DNA of 64,000 bases, from the NCBI GenBank assembly GCA_012845835.1, contig JABAKD010000013.1, positions 4,090,628 through 4,154,627 of the forward strand, in the 5' to 3' direction. Position numbers and translations under genes: made by a program. The stretch is from Undaria pinnatifida (lineage: Eukaryota > Sar > Phaeophyceae > Laminariales > Alariaceae). The notes beneath the pieces are model-generated. The model had not been told where the DNA came from. It saw only the letters and a list, made by a program, of their open reading frames with translations, and did no database searches. This document shows positions 10,241 to 22,922 of this stretch, in pieces (the stretch's first letter is position 1; each line of letters opens with the position of its first letter).

Positions 10241-12559
10241 GGGCCTATACGCGGGCCCACCTATCCTACACGTCCTACGCGTTTTGACCTTGGTCGGCAG
10301 TTTCATGAGCGATGTCAACAACAGGTACGATCGTAGGGTGGGATTGGAAAATGAGTGATTACGAATAGTTTCAGAAAAAACGACTTCGTGACCGAGCCAT
10401 CGCAGATTCGCGTGGTTGACAAAATGCAGAAACAGTGGTTCACACGTAGAATACTTTTCTCTTAGTTGACAAATGGTGGAGGGCCGCTCAAGCGCAATAC
10501 GACAGAGAGACCACTTGCATACTTTTTGAGAATATGCCCGATATTGTATCTGATTGAAGGATCAGTGTGTTGGATCCTCACCACAACCATCTCCTCGCGC
10601 CGAGACCTCACCGAGCGCGATAGCAAGTACTCAAGTAGCTCAAGCCCCTCAAAAGGAGCCAGTGTGTGTGGAAAATTGACATGTAGTTACAGCAGCAGTG
10701 TACCAGGTATTCTATCTACCACACTGTTTGAGAATTACCAAAATTCACATGATACCCGTACACTGCATATGATAATATCTACCTGGTACTGAATCAACAA
10801 CAGGGCAGTTGGCCAGCCAACGGAAGGTTTTCCAAGTATTTTCCAGGCAAAAGAGGTGTGGGGAAACTACGTCTGCGGGACGAGGGCGCGCGTGCTGTAG
10901 ACGGCCTCAAACTCAACCCTAGAGCGCTAGGAAAAGATTCCCGCAGCCCACACCGAAAACGTACATTTGGTATGTATTTGTGTTGGGCAAGATGTTGGGG
11001 CTTGTGGCACCGTGGCGCAGGAGGGGACATAACTATAATATTAAATATCCTCGCTTTCGACAACAAGAGCTCGAGAGGGATGCGTCCGCAAAATGTACAC
11101 TAAATGTGTGCTGCTGTGTACTCTTTCCTGACCATCACCTTCTCCCCCTTGACCGAACGTACACCCCTGTTCGCCCGCTTCGGGCAGCCCGCCGTGTGAC
11201 GGGGTATTCTCATTTTGACCACATCCTGCCACATCCCATGTACTTTTGGGGTTGCTGAAAACAATGTACGTGTTATTCCTTATGACACATAATATATTTG
11301 TGCTAAACTGTCTCCCGAGGACGCTCGCACGCCTCCATCAGCAATAGAACAGAACATGTGCCAGGCATTGCAAGCTCAATCGCGAGGTGGGAGCGAATTT
11401 TGTACTGTCTCCTCCTGGACGTGTAGACGTACGTGGGCAAAATCAAATGCGGGCTTGATTTGGTGGTGGCTTCGAGAATACCCCTCGCACGAAACATGAG
11501 CCCAACGAACATGAGTGATGTACCCCCTGGTTCCTTCTCCGCTCACACACCCGTGATAACTAGTCTATACCATGGCATGCTGGCCAAGCACACATGACAA
11601 CAAATGAAAAGTACATCAATGTCCACCCCCCCGCCTATGTCATCATGGAGACCAGACCAGTTGCTGCGGGATGTCAATAGGAGTATATAACAGAACGCAG
11701 CTTATTTGTTTCAGCCCCCCCCGGCTACATATTTCCAAGAATACAGCAGTGTCCTATTGATTGTTTTTCGCAGATTCTCTACGCTGAGTCGTACTCGCAA
11801 AAACATCAGATCGTCAAAAGCTTCCCATCCTCACGAGATATCAAATCGTCGGCAACCGCACCACCCAGTACGCCAATTCCGAACTTCGGACGTATTCAGC
11901 GTCAAAGCATGACGAGTAAAGCTGCCGGAGCTTCGGTTGACACTCACTGTAGTTTGGACGCGCTAATGATGGCGCGTGACGCCCATGGACACCAGGCTTC
12001 GAAATAAAAAGGGGCATGCGACTCTGAACAGACGCCACTCCCGTCGTACTTCCTCGATATATATATTTCCCGCGAAATCGGCACGAGTTTGGGCTTACGA
12101 CGTATCGATACTCAAACGTTAAAACCACTGTGCACTATGTACTACCTTAAAAGTGGACACACGTCACGGTAGAGTTTTACCCTTATTTCTGACACTCACC
12201 ACTTGAGGATCTCTATACCCCGCCCAGAATTCAATTCCCAGAAAATGGAAATGCAAGCTGATGCACAAGCCCACGGCCTAGGTATACAGAAAACACATTG
12301 CGAAATACAAGGGTGGCATTCCGACGATATTGGGTTCAAGATCCCCGTCATCCAGAAAAAATGTCTAAAAGTGTTACCTCTATCGTAGCAAGCGTATTGG
12401 CTTATAGTTGCCGCTGCATATGTGACACCTGCCGCAGTCCTCGATCGTCCGTTAGGATAACGTGAAGGACAAAAAAACAGCCTTACCGCTAATGAGGTTC
12501 CCACAAACGACAATTGAATACACCACAAGTACATGAAAGGACGATACACCGGTAGGTAA
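10241..12559. other. No gene recognised
   Basis: Frames reach 108 codons (10466-10792 plus) with no recognisable domain. The phrase GGCCTAGGTAT near 12279 recurs near 20630, 42013 and, as GGCCTAGGCAT, near 60450, so small dispersed-repeat pieces are present. I see nothing else that I can support. Confidence 0.4.
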
Positions 12560-13060
12560 TCAGACCAATAGCAAAAGCCCGACAGCACACGCGACAACGA
12601 CCATCGCATATTCCCCTCCGCCGACAGCCCTTCTGCTGCTTGCGCTCACCGAGATACCGAGGCCGCTGCACGAGAGGTCACCGATCAAACAGTCCAAGGT
12701 CTCTACCATCACACACTCCCAGTATTCCACGAAAACCTCGTTATCCATGCACGAGTACTCCGACGCCTTGTCTTGGCAACACGGGATAGGGAGCAAAATG
12801 TCACGGCAGGAGTCCGAGGAGCTACTTGTAGACACGTTGTATGCGTCAACTGCAGAAATATAGCACTCCTGATACTCTTCTCTACCGTACCCTGTGATGC
12901 AGCCGTTGCAGACATCATCTTTGAGACACCGGGATGATTCGATGGAACACCCTTCAAATTCTTCGGCCGCACAAAGAACACATGCTCGCTGCGTTGTCGT
13001 TAACGCGGCGAGGATAAGGGCCGCCGATGCCCAGGCGCGAATATAGCGGCCCGGTACCAT
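12560..13060 (-). CDS. Small Cys-rich secreted/anchored protein, intact
   Basis: This 166-residue frame is the cleanest gene in the window. The start is taken at the Met at 13060, which begins a signal peptide (MVPGRYIRAW, then ASAALILAAL). The frame is open further upstream without a better start. The mature part carries C-x6-C-x5-C-x2-C-x11-C, a Ser-rich spacer, then CC-x8-C-x11-C-x7-C-x6-C. A short Ser/Arg/Gly stretch follows (SASSRRAVGGG), and the protein ends in a hydrophobic tail (MVVVACAVGLLLLV) immediately before a TGA. Signal peptide, cysteine domain, small-residue stretch and terminal hydrophobic tail are the usual layout of a GPI-anchored or single-pass surface protein. The cysteine spacing is identical to the 3.5-6.0 kb array and the locus at 54.1 kb. 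No named family is recognised, and the ligand or role is unknown. Confidence 0.7.
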   Translation of the reverse strand: MVPGRYIRAWASAALILAALTTTQRACVLCAAEEFEGCSIESSRCLKDDVCNGCITGYGREEYQECYISAVDAYNVSTSSSSDSCRDILLPIPCCQDKASEYSCMDNEVFVEYWECVMVETLDCLIGDLSCSGLGISVSASSRRAVGGGEYAMVVVACAVGLLLLV

Positions 13061-16000
13061 TCTTGCTGCAGTTTCTTGGCCGCACGAACCCGTGTTTGTA
13101 CCTGCATCAGGTAATGACGTGACGAAGTGATAGCTAATCGGCATGATAAATGCGGGGAGATATTCAGAATGGTCAGAATGATATAAAGCCCCTGGCAACC
13201 GCTGTATGTAGCGGGAGGCGAATCCTAGCGAAGTACCTTCTAAGCTAAGTTTTTATGGTAACACATGACGCATGACTGTTCGCAACATCGTAAATCACGC
13301 AAGCATATACTAGGCGAGGTAGGCAATTCCGCATCTTGCGTAACTTGTGGCGCCCACAAGAGGTCTGTATTTTTCCCCACTTTTGATATAGGATCTCGAA
13401 ATGAGCGGTCCCCGTCCATTTGCGTGATTTGTTCCACGGGATAAATGTACGATAATCATGTTGACTAATTTTTATCAGGGCAGAAGGAGCGAGACGACAA
13501 GTCGTGTTATGTCAGAATACATGTAAGGCTCCTACTTACGGAGGGCACCTTACCGTTCATTAGAGCAAGCCATTGACACAACACTCCACTTCGGATTGTG
13601 TCTCATCCTATGCGCAGCCCCTACAAACCCAAACACCCAATGTCGGAAAACTCCCTTGAAGTCGCGCACAGTGTACTTGGACCATTTTGTCGAAAACCTG
13701 GTTAGTGGTAGGGTCTTCTGACATGATGAGGCATCGCGATGCGAACGGCATCAGCAACGCAACATCAGGGGTTACCACGGCGCTCGCCCGACGTCACGTC
13801 CGAGGTATGCAGACGCATGACGATTCAACATGAAAGAAGACTCAGTCGCAACATTGGCGGAATTGATCGAGAATGTCGCGATCCACTCGCATCGTGGCGA
13901 TACCTGCCGTTGTGCAAGCGAGGGGAGTCGGGGGGGGGGGTGCTTATCCCAACGATAGAAAGGGGCTAACTCTATACCTCCCCACTGGGGGCGTGTTGCA
14001 ATCGGACATTTTCCCCGCCTGGGATAAAGCCCGTCGGGGCTCGTACGTTGGACGTAGGATGAATCAGGCACACTGTTTTTCCTGTCACTTTGACGGTCGT
14101 GAATGGTCGACCACAAACCGGGTGATACGGCGTCTGCATAGGAGTTAGATGGTTTGCCCATCTAATGGCAGCACCGTTTATGGCTAACGTTATGTTGAAT
14201 GTAGTACAGTATCCAAGAAACGGGAGTACGTTACAGGAACGCTGACACGCAGCCTAGGTTATAATGTTAAGGGAGATATATCAGTACACACTACAAATCG
14301 TAGCCATGGCGGCTGTTACAGCTACCGCTGATTCTTTGCGAGAAACACTTCACAGCGGCTACTGACACCACTTCGTTTAATGTGGCCGGTGGTAGTGGCA
14401 CCGTTGTGACTGATACAGCGGTCGCGAATCGACGCTGCGGCATCACGTTTGCGGGTGTCGGTGTGTAATAATTGGGGTTGCTAAACGGCTGCGTGTATAC
14501 CGTTGTACCGCTGTCACAGAGCTGCTGTATCCTAGACACTGTTTCTGACACTGTTTTATTGTCGCTGCGGTTGCTAAATCGTTGACGTTGACACCGTGAT
14601 GTTGTAGCCGGAACCGTCACCATTTTTTTCGCTTGATAGAGACACCGCATGGGAGTGGTGGAAGGAGAATAGGAGGGTACAGGTTGTCAATATGGGTCAC
14701 ATTAGCGCAGGCGCTCAAGTATAACGTCGCAAAGATAATCATGTTGAACTCCTCTCGGAGGACCTTCCCTTGCTCACCAACATCACAAACGTACAGAGTT
14801 GGCGCTTTACCGATGGGCAGCACCATAGGATTGTTCGTTGCACGCGCTAATGTATGGCCACCCTTTATATTGCGAACACACAAGACGCGACTCTTTGCGG
14901 CATATTTCTTAGTTATTGATTACATACCAAATCCGTTAAATACGTAGCTAGGAGAGGCCCGGAATCGATTTGTTGATGTCGGTGCTACCGTTATGTTTTC
15001 TCGACCGCTTGCCTGGCCATACAGCATCGCTTCGATGTATGCTTACCTCACGTTGCTACCACTACGAGAGGACGAAATTCAATAAAATTCCTCAAAGATA
15101 ATGTTTTTGCCGCCATGAATTGACATCCAGGTTTTCCTGGTAGACATCCGGTGGGTTAACCTGCACGCATGGATTCGGTGCCTAGATTGCGCATGACGCA
15201 CGTGATACCGTTGCGTGAGGTTCGTCCACCTGGGCAGCAGGCAGACGACCGACGGCGCAAAGTCCACCGCCCCTTGCGCACTGCCGGTTCAGGCGGACCA
15301 AAGCTTAAGACCCGATACAAGAGCCGTTGCAGAAGGTGATACTCCGCTGTCGGCTGAGGGTGCATTTAGTTTGGGTAACACTTGATACGGGGGAGACATC
15401 TGATCTCCGTTCCGCGGCCAAGATAATATACTAAGACAGCAAGGAGGTATTACTCCTGTACACGTAAACAGGGGGTTATGCGATGGCAGCCAGCTTCGAT
15501 TCAGCAGGCACTCTTAAAGGGCCATTAACACAGCTACGAGCCCTGTTAGATCATATTGCTGTGGAGTACAATGCGCTCGTTTTGGGTACTCGTTGTCGAT
15601 TCGCAAAGCATCGTCAGCGAGCGGCGGGGTGTGGAAAGCACGAACATGGGGAGCGCATTACCGAACACGCAGCACGGTATAATATATGGGTGAGTACTCT
15701 TGATAGCGCCTCTGCGGACGGCGATGAACAGAAGAACGCCCGTGCCTCCAAGCAATAGCGCAAAGCTTACCACGCGACAGTTATATATTTTACGCTCTTT
15801 CCGACCAATCGCCGTGTGCAGGCTGCGGTATGTTAGAGTTAAGGGGGTTTTGGATAAGACCGCCAACCCCAGTCCAGTGGAAATATAGTATAGCTAAACA
15901 GTGAATGTATGGACCACAGGCTGGGGCAGGAGGCTTCATTAAATTTTATACATAGTTTATGTGATTGGTGTGGGCGCACAAGAATGCAGCAGTAATATCG

Positions 16001-19000
16001 GGAGCAACGGTATTGCAGCAATCGAAGGCACGGAGGTGGCTCCATGAATTTGACCCAGTATGCCGTGGAGAGAATGGGTTCCAACCCCGATCGTGGCTCT
16101 GTTCCAACAAGCCCGAAACCAGAAAACAGATATTGCGAGAGAAATAATTACCGTCACATCCACCTAGATTAGCATGCCGTGGTTTCTTCGATTACTACTG
16201 CTTTGCTTCGTTTAGTTTTGTTCTTGGATAGGCACGGCGCTAAGAGCGCACTCATTGACGAGTTTTTAAGGCGCCGTGCTGAAGCACGAGGCCTAAAAAT
16301 ATAATCCAACACTTACATTAAAATACTTGTGTGGGCGCATCCGTGTACAGCAGTGTATTACCGTCTTCTGAATTTTTGGCTATGTTCGGAGGGTGGCCTG
16401 TCTTTCGGGTAGTGCGCGCTTTACTACACACGACATGTTTTTCACGAAAATATGCCAGTGACAGCCGTGCTATTTATTATGTCCGTCAACACATCTATGT
16501 TGTCATCCGACGAGATGGTGGCAACTGCACCATATCATGCCACTGTTTTCTTAAAGGCAGCCATCATAATCATAGTCAAACTTCACTTGGCAGTGATTGA
16601 TTTATTTCCGCTAGAGCCGTGAATCGAAGCCGATTCATCCGATTCTATGCCTCGATTCAACCTACATCATATCAATCGCGAAATGAAGCCTGTAACTCGT
16701 TGAATCTGTGTTTTTGCCGATGATATTTGCCGACTCATCAGGTAGGGTGCCTGGGCTTACTACGCTCGATCCAGATTGCTAGAAGTACAAGACCTATATA
16801 TTGGGGATGTGCGGGCGGGGTGGGGGGGTGGGTCGGCCTTGCTTGTTTCAATTGTATATCCGCCATTAAATTCGCGTCCCAAACCATATCCATCTGTAGA
16901 AGTTGTCCATTCCTGCGCTATGCTAACATTTGATGCATACCGGGTATACGAAACTGATGCCATGCATTCGTGTCGCGCGGTCTTTTTGCCAGGTGTCTTC
17001 CCCGTCGACGCGGAATGCTGTCACGCCTATAGTAGTCCCGTGCGTAGAATATGTATCGGTGGAGAGCGCTTTTAAACCATATTGCGCTGATGATCTTGAC
17101 ATCTAAGGATTCGCCGGCAATATGAACCCTACTTTGCGAGAAGAGGCGCCCACACGCGACCAAAGTACCACGCAACATATACTGTTAGACGTCGACCGAG
17201 TCGTCCAAAGGTACAGCCCACCTACGTATTTATGTATCTTGTAAATAACTATTTTGAACTACTTCGTATGTTTGTAGCACATGCCATGTCTGTTGCGAAT
17301 TCGATCAAAAATGATGTACTTATACTACGGAGTATATCTGGTATCAAACTCTGGAATTATTACGACGTTCATACTATCCCGTGCATGTTTTCCCGTTCCT
17401 TCAGTCGTGTTTATGTGAGGGTGAATACCCGGATCCCACCTCACGATAAAATACGTAAGAACGAGAGACATTGCCCGGTATCTCCACTACGTCGCCAGAA
17501 GAAGGGTTCTGTGTACTCGACTTGTCAATGTTATTGTGCACCGAAAGGCCGAGTAATCAGAGAAAATCCAGAGGAGTAGTGCGTCCACGACACTGCTAAC
17601 CAAGAGGTGGTCCATGCCGTGTTCAACTATTGCTCCCTATACAAGTTACCCCGACTCGTCCACGCTCATTCGGCCACTGAATCGAGCCACCAATGCGCCC
17701 AGCGCTGCAGCCCGGCAGGAAGAGGAAGCCAGCGCGTACGGCATAGTCCTAGTCGGCGGGACCCGGCGTTCAGCATATCGTGTAGAGCCATCGGCTTTCT
17801 ACACTTGAAAATCGCATGTACACCGAAAACTCGGCGTCTTTAAAATCGATGGCATTGGCCCCAACCTCAAATGAATAGTTCAAGACGACGCAAAGGTCAG
17901 CAAATTCGAACACTCCCATCTCCCACAACACGAATATGGAACAAACCTCGTCTTTTGTTGGGGTAGTCAGTTGCGATCAAAGTGAAACCGAGTCAGCTTT
18001 ACCTTTCCATTGAAGTAATTCTCAGTCGGAACTCCCTGGTTGCAGTGAGGTTGTTTTCGTCGGCCGCATTCTGTCAACGAATTTCGTCTTGAGCTCGAAA
18101 ATAGTATACATCAATTTTTTACTGTTTTTCAATCGCCTTCTGCCTTTCCCGATGCCTCCACAGAATGGAATGCATCCTGCGACACGCATTAAACAATGAA
18201 AAGTCTAGTACAACGACGTTTGTAGCGTATTTGATATAGGACCACAGACCATGCGTTAACGATGACCCCCTTCCGGTCTGCGGTGGAAAAGATGCACGGA
18301 TCTGACTAAATCGATCACACCACCACCAATGACAGCGCTCACAGATAGCAGCCGGTTACCAAATTTGGTTCGGTAGGAAAACATGGAATATATAATATGG
18401 ACACCGACGATTGCCGTATATTGCACAAGACCAGCCCAACCCGCGAACATTTGGCAACAACTGGCCAGGGTGGCTCTCCTAACCACATATGTTGCGGGAT
18501 GAGTAGGCCCGTGGGTTGCGACGTTCATCGGGATTGGGTGGATTCTAATATTGTTTCATTCAGACCCAAGTGTGGTATGCTGCAAGCACGTTTTAGCTTG
18601 TCACTACGTAGCTATGCGCCAAGTCTTTTTTTTCGCTTGGACGAACTATGTGGCTCCAACACAGATAGTAGTAGACCTTCACCTTGGGAAGATGACGTGT
18701 TAGTGCTACCGTCGTGTTAGCCGTGACAACCTTCGGTCACTGCTGTCGTTTTCCCTCGTTTGAGCTCACGTGACTAGCTAGGCTCTCTGTCTTGTGTAGA
18801 CCTGTATTCCACGATAAACGATATTGGATGATTGCGCCTGTTGGAATGGCGAGGGCAGGCAACAATACATTGTGTGGAGAAACGAAGCTTCGAGAAAGCT
18901 GGGACGGCGGGAGCCCTGCAGTTAGGCAAAGCCTTTGCTTTGATGCCAAACCCGTGGCGAAATGCACACGCTGTGCATACAATGGGGGGCTGGTGGATAC

Positions 19001-20373
19001 AGGCAACTAAGTATGGCGCATGTCCTTTCTAGCGGTTAAGTAATGTTCAATTCGGTTTGGTATCGCTCAGGTCGGTTCGATTCGGACCTATAGGGCTCTC
19101 AATGCCTGATGAATCGGCCGACCGGACCGTACGACTCTGGAAGGTAGATACCAGAACGAAACCGACACGTATCCAATGCAGATGTTGTATGTCTTCAAAA
19201 TATTATTGTGTAGTGGAAAACACCGACCCGAACTGACCCGTTGGGCGCTTGATAGGATCGAACGCAGCATAGCCGAGCAGCAAACGCGCCTTTATTATAT
19301 GTAAAGATTGGACCTACGGAACAGTGGAAATAACCAGCGGATGCGCAAACGTTTCTATTTTGCTTTTTGGAATCGTGCGCAAGGATGTTTTTTCGTAACA
19401 TACGAGTCCAGACGCTGAAGAGTTTATTATCTGGAATAAGACCTACGCATCAACAAGTTCGGTCCATCAACCGACCGTCTCCATAAAATGCACGGTTCGC
19501 ACGCACGACTAACCAATCAAAAATGAAATTCCTCCTATGGTTGTAGCTTACCCGACTGCGGAAAAAAAATACGTCATCAATCAAACATGGAATCTCAACT
19601 TGATGGCTCCCAGTCGAATCGCATTGTATTCAAGAAAAGCTAAACATGGTGCATTGTTGTTTTATATATTCCGCTTGTATCTCCTCGAAGTCGATGCCCA
19701 CCTACTTTCCTACGAAAGCAGGTCGCGTCTCCCGTGCTGAAGGCACTTCGCCCCCGCAAGAATGGCGCTTGTTTGGCTGCTGCAAGAACCTCCTACGCGT
19801 AGTTCGCGTTTCCGATAAAAAAAAGGCGTCAAAAAAGATGATCGGACAAGAAACTCGAGCAGACAGTCTCGCTTTGCGGCAACGTCAGAGGGAGCATATT
19901 GCGCGTGTCGGGGTTATGTGCAACACGCTTGCTGAAGGTGTATGCCCAACTACCACACCTCTTGTCCGCTGGGACCAACAAGTTTGGCCGCGGCTAGTCG
20001 TAAGGCACATCATATTTACACTGGGGTACCGGCTGAAAGACGGACGAGTCATCGTTGCAGCCCCCGCGCAGTTGCCGTGGCAATATATTTCTGGGAAATA
20101 TCAATTGTGTACAAGCCTTTAGGAGCGAATCTTTCGCAGTCAAGAGCCTTCCAGCGCACCTTGGAAAAGTTTCTGCCTCTCCCCAACGGCGGGTCGAACC
20201 CTAGCCGGATCGACGATACTATCATTCCGAAAAGTTAACCCCTTCCACGCTGCGGCGACTGGACGAATGCAACGAAAGAGATGTATTTTATACTTTCTTA
20301 AGGTCCTCAATTCAGGAGCACTGTACCTCTGCAAAAAGCTGATGTATTAGGGAAGAATGAAACTGTCACCCGA
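13061..20373. other. Long stretch with no gene recognised
   Basis: Frames here are short or low-complexity. The longest are 158 codons (19646-20122 plus), 129 codons (13772-14161 minus) and 119 codons (14291-14650 minus). None shows a domain, signal peptide or homologue elsewhere in the window. At 14330-14470 a plus-strand frame reads as a Thr/Val/Gly-rich segment (TDTTSFNVAGGSGTVV) that might be a relic of a coding repeat. Around 19050-19480 are several degenerate GGTTCGATTCGG/CGAACC phrases, without a tRNA fold. Confidence 0.4.
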
Positions 20374-20610
20374 GACCCAGGCTGCGATCGGTGTCACTCG
20401 CGCGAGTGACCCCGGTGTTACTTCCCAAGCTTGAGCTGTCGCACCGTTCCAGTTGTTCTCGATAAATCCGCAACGGAATGGCAACCTACGCGGCTCCAAA
20501 AGCAAACTAATAAAGTGTATTTGTGTGTGAAGCGTAGAAACACTCGTGCGAATGGTGAAAGCCCGGTATTGAAAACGGAGGTAACCCCCCCCCCTATCGT
20601 AGCCATGGTC
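20374..20610. repeat. Family A TIR element, copy 2
   Basis: The left end GACCCAGGCTGCG and the right end CGTAGCCATGGTC are inverted. The flanks are CCGA on the left (20370-20373) and CCGA on the right (20611-20614), an exact 4-bp candidate target-site duplication. The interior contains TCACTCGCGCGAGTGACCCC near the left end and CACTCGTGCGAATGG near the right end, as in copies 1 and 3. It encodes no protein. Confidence 0.7.
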
Positions 20611-20668
20611 CCGATGAAGAATCTCATGGCCTAGGTATTCAATTTAACGTATTGTGCAACAACAATTT

Positions 20669-20935
20669 GACCCAGGCTACGGTAGGGGGGTCCCCTTTTG
20701 GGCCTTTTATTTCAGTGGCAAGGGGTCACTCGCGCGAGTAACCCCTTTGTTCCTATGCGATTTTACGTATTCTTCATGTTTTACATTGGCGAAATTAATT
20801 CGCAAAGCAAAGGTGATCTAAGCTGCGCCGAAACAAGTACCTAAACCATCTTCATCTGTGGGATACAGACACTCGTGCGAGTGGCTCAAACACACCACTG
20901 AAAATGGGGGTACCCCCCCTACCGTAGCCTTGGTC
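20669..20935. repeat. Family A TIR element, copy 3
   Basis: The left end GACCCAGGCTACGGTAGGGG is matched by an inverted right end, GACCAAGGCTACGGTAGGGG read on the minus strand. The flanks ATTT/ATTT form a candidate 4-bp target duplication. It is 267 bp long and non-coding, with the same internal palindromic blocks as copies 1 and 2. It lies only 58 bp from copy 2 in the same orientation. Confidence 0.75.
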
Positions 20936-21725
20936 ATTTACCGAAATTTGGATGGTTTTGGGTTTTGGGCGCCCCGTCGTTCCAAGGAGGGTCTGTCAAA
21001 AAGTGCTACCTCTACCGTAGCAGGCGTCCACAATCGATGGAACCAAGACCATCGCCCCCTCCTCGAGTCGTACATAAAACAGTGCCGAACCTTTAATAAT
21101 CTACGGTCGCTGCGTCTTGCCGTGACGCTTGCGTGTGAACGAAATCTCTGGGTTGCGAACACTTCCGCGTTGTGAGTATGGGGGCTGTTGCGCTGTCCGT
21201 GAGATGATCAATGTTACAATCCTTCGTGCGTGTCATCAAAATGGCGCGAGCCACTATTCCTCCCTCAGCCGCGCACTTCGCCTGCCTCTTAAATGCCGGC
21301 CGGTCTAAACCGCAGCTGCCTGCGCAAAGCCTGCGAACGCAGGCAAACCGAAACAAAAGCGTGTAATGCTGTGTGTCCAGAGTAAACAGGCTGTAGTACC
21401 CCCACCGAGGTTGGGGGCCAAGTCAGCAAGTGCATGCCTGTCTAATTCTAAACACCCGATGTTCATCTAGTGAGGGACACAATGCGCGTACAACGATCAG
21501 GCAACGATGTCCACAGTAGTTTGCTCGTACGACGTTCCTTCTGGAACCATTGCCCATGCGATGGTACTACACTACCGGACTCGTCGAACCCCCCCCCCCC
21601 CCCCCGACCCATACAGCTATGAAGATCTTATTCAGCGTACGCCAACAGCAGTGAAGGTTTGTAGTGTCAAACGCAACAATATTCAGTTAGTTGTTTCTGC
21701 TTGTGCGGCTCATTAAACGCCGGGC
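20936..21725. other. No gene recognised; poly-C tract
   Basis: There are short frames only. An uninterrupted run of about 17 C lies near 21590-21606 and is likely to be length-variable. The phrase CTACCGTAGCAGG near 21011 resembles a family A terminus but is not paired. Confidence 0.4.
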
Positions 21726-22922
21726 TAGGATACGATCCTTTTCATCTGTGCCATTGTGTGATACCGTACGGGTACGTATGCTAATAGCTGTGGTACCGTA
21801 GTGTGAGTGGGAGCCTGCTGCATTATTAGGACGAAGATCGTTCCGCCCTAGGAAGGGGAGGCACGGGGACTCGGCGGGGGCAGAAGCCGAGCCGCTTTCT
21901 CGTGGCGGCAGGAGGGTCTCGAGGTGTTTTAGTCCGCCGTGTGTGCGAGTTTCGGTGTCTTTTATGGTTTGGAAAATCCATTCATGTCACTATTTGTTTC
22001 GTCAGTAACCGTCATTGTATTTCCCTATGGTTAGGATACGATCCTTTTCATCTGTCATAGTGTGATACCGTGCGGGTGCGTATGTTGATAGCTGTGGTGC
22101 CGTAATGTGAGTGGGGGCCTGCTGCATATTTGGGACGAAGATCGTTCCGCCCTAGGAAGGGGAGGCACAGGGACTCGTCGGGGGCAGAAGCTGAGCCGCT
22201 TTCTCGTGGCGGAAGAAGGGGCTCGAGGTATTTTTGTCCCCCGTGTGTGCAAGATTCGGTATCTTTTCTGTTCGGAAAATCCATTCATGTCACGATTTAT
22301 TTCGTCAGTAACCGTCATTGTATTTCCCTATGCTTAGGATTCGATCCTTTTCATCTGTGTCATAGGGTAACACTGTACGGGTACGTATGTTGATAGCTGT
22401 GGTACCGTAGTGTGAGTGGGAGCCTGCTTTATTTATCGGACGAAGATCGTTCCTCCACAGGAAGGGGAGGCACGGGGACTCCTCGGGGGCAGAAGCCGAG
22501 CCGATTTCTCGTGGCGGAAGGAGGGTCTCGAGGTATTTTTGTCCCCCGTGTGTGCAAGATTCGGTATATTTTCTGTTTGGAAAATCCATTCATGTCACGA
22601 TTTTTTTCGTCAGTAACCGTCGTTGTGTTTCCCAATGGTTAAGATACGATCCTTTTCATCTGTGTCATAGGGTAACACTGTACGGGTACGTATGTTGATA
22701 GCTGTGGTACCGTAGTGTATGTGGGAGCCTGCTGTATTTATCGGACGAAGATCGTTCCTCCATAGGAAGGGGAGGCACGGGGACTCATGGGGGGCCGAAG
22801 CCGAGCCGCTTTCTCGTGGCGGCAGGAGGAAGGTCTCGAGTTGTTTTTGTCCCCCGTGTGTGCAAGATTCGGTATTTTTTCTGATTGGAAAATCCATTCA
22901 CGTCACGATATTTTCCGTCAGT
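21726..22922 (+). repeat. 306-bp satellite, left part (about 4 units)
   Basis: Successive units begin with TAGGATACGATCCTTTT (variants) at 21726, 22032, 22335 and 22640, giving a period of 303-306 bp. Each unit carries the same ordered landmarks: a TACCGTACGGGTACGTATG block, GATAGCTGTGGTACCGTAG, GACGAAGATCGTTCC, a GGGGACTCGTCGGGGGC-like block, TTTCTCGTGGCGG, GTCCCCCGTGTGTGCAAG, and TCCATTCATGTCACGAT before CAGTAACCGTCATTG. The array is cut at 22922 by an inserted TIR element and resumes at 24098. Frames of 60-106 codons in both strands recur in every unit because the unit is close to 3 x 102 bp. I do not regard them as genes. Confidence 0.95.

Noticed and set aside
19050-19110. tRNA-like GGTTCGATTCGG phrase.
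   Set aside because: No A box and no acceptor-stem pairing. It is a short imperfect palindrome among similar phrases.
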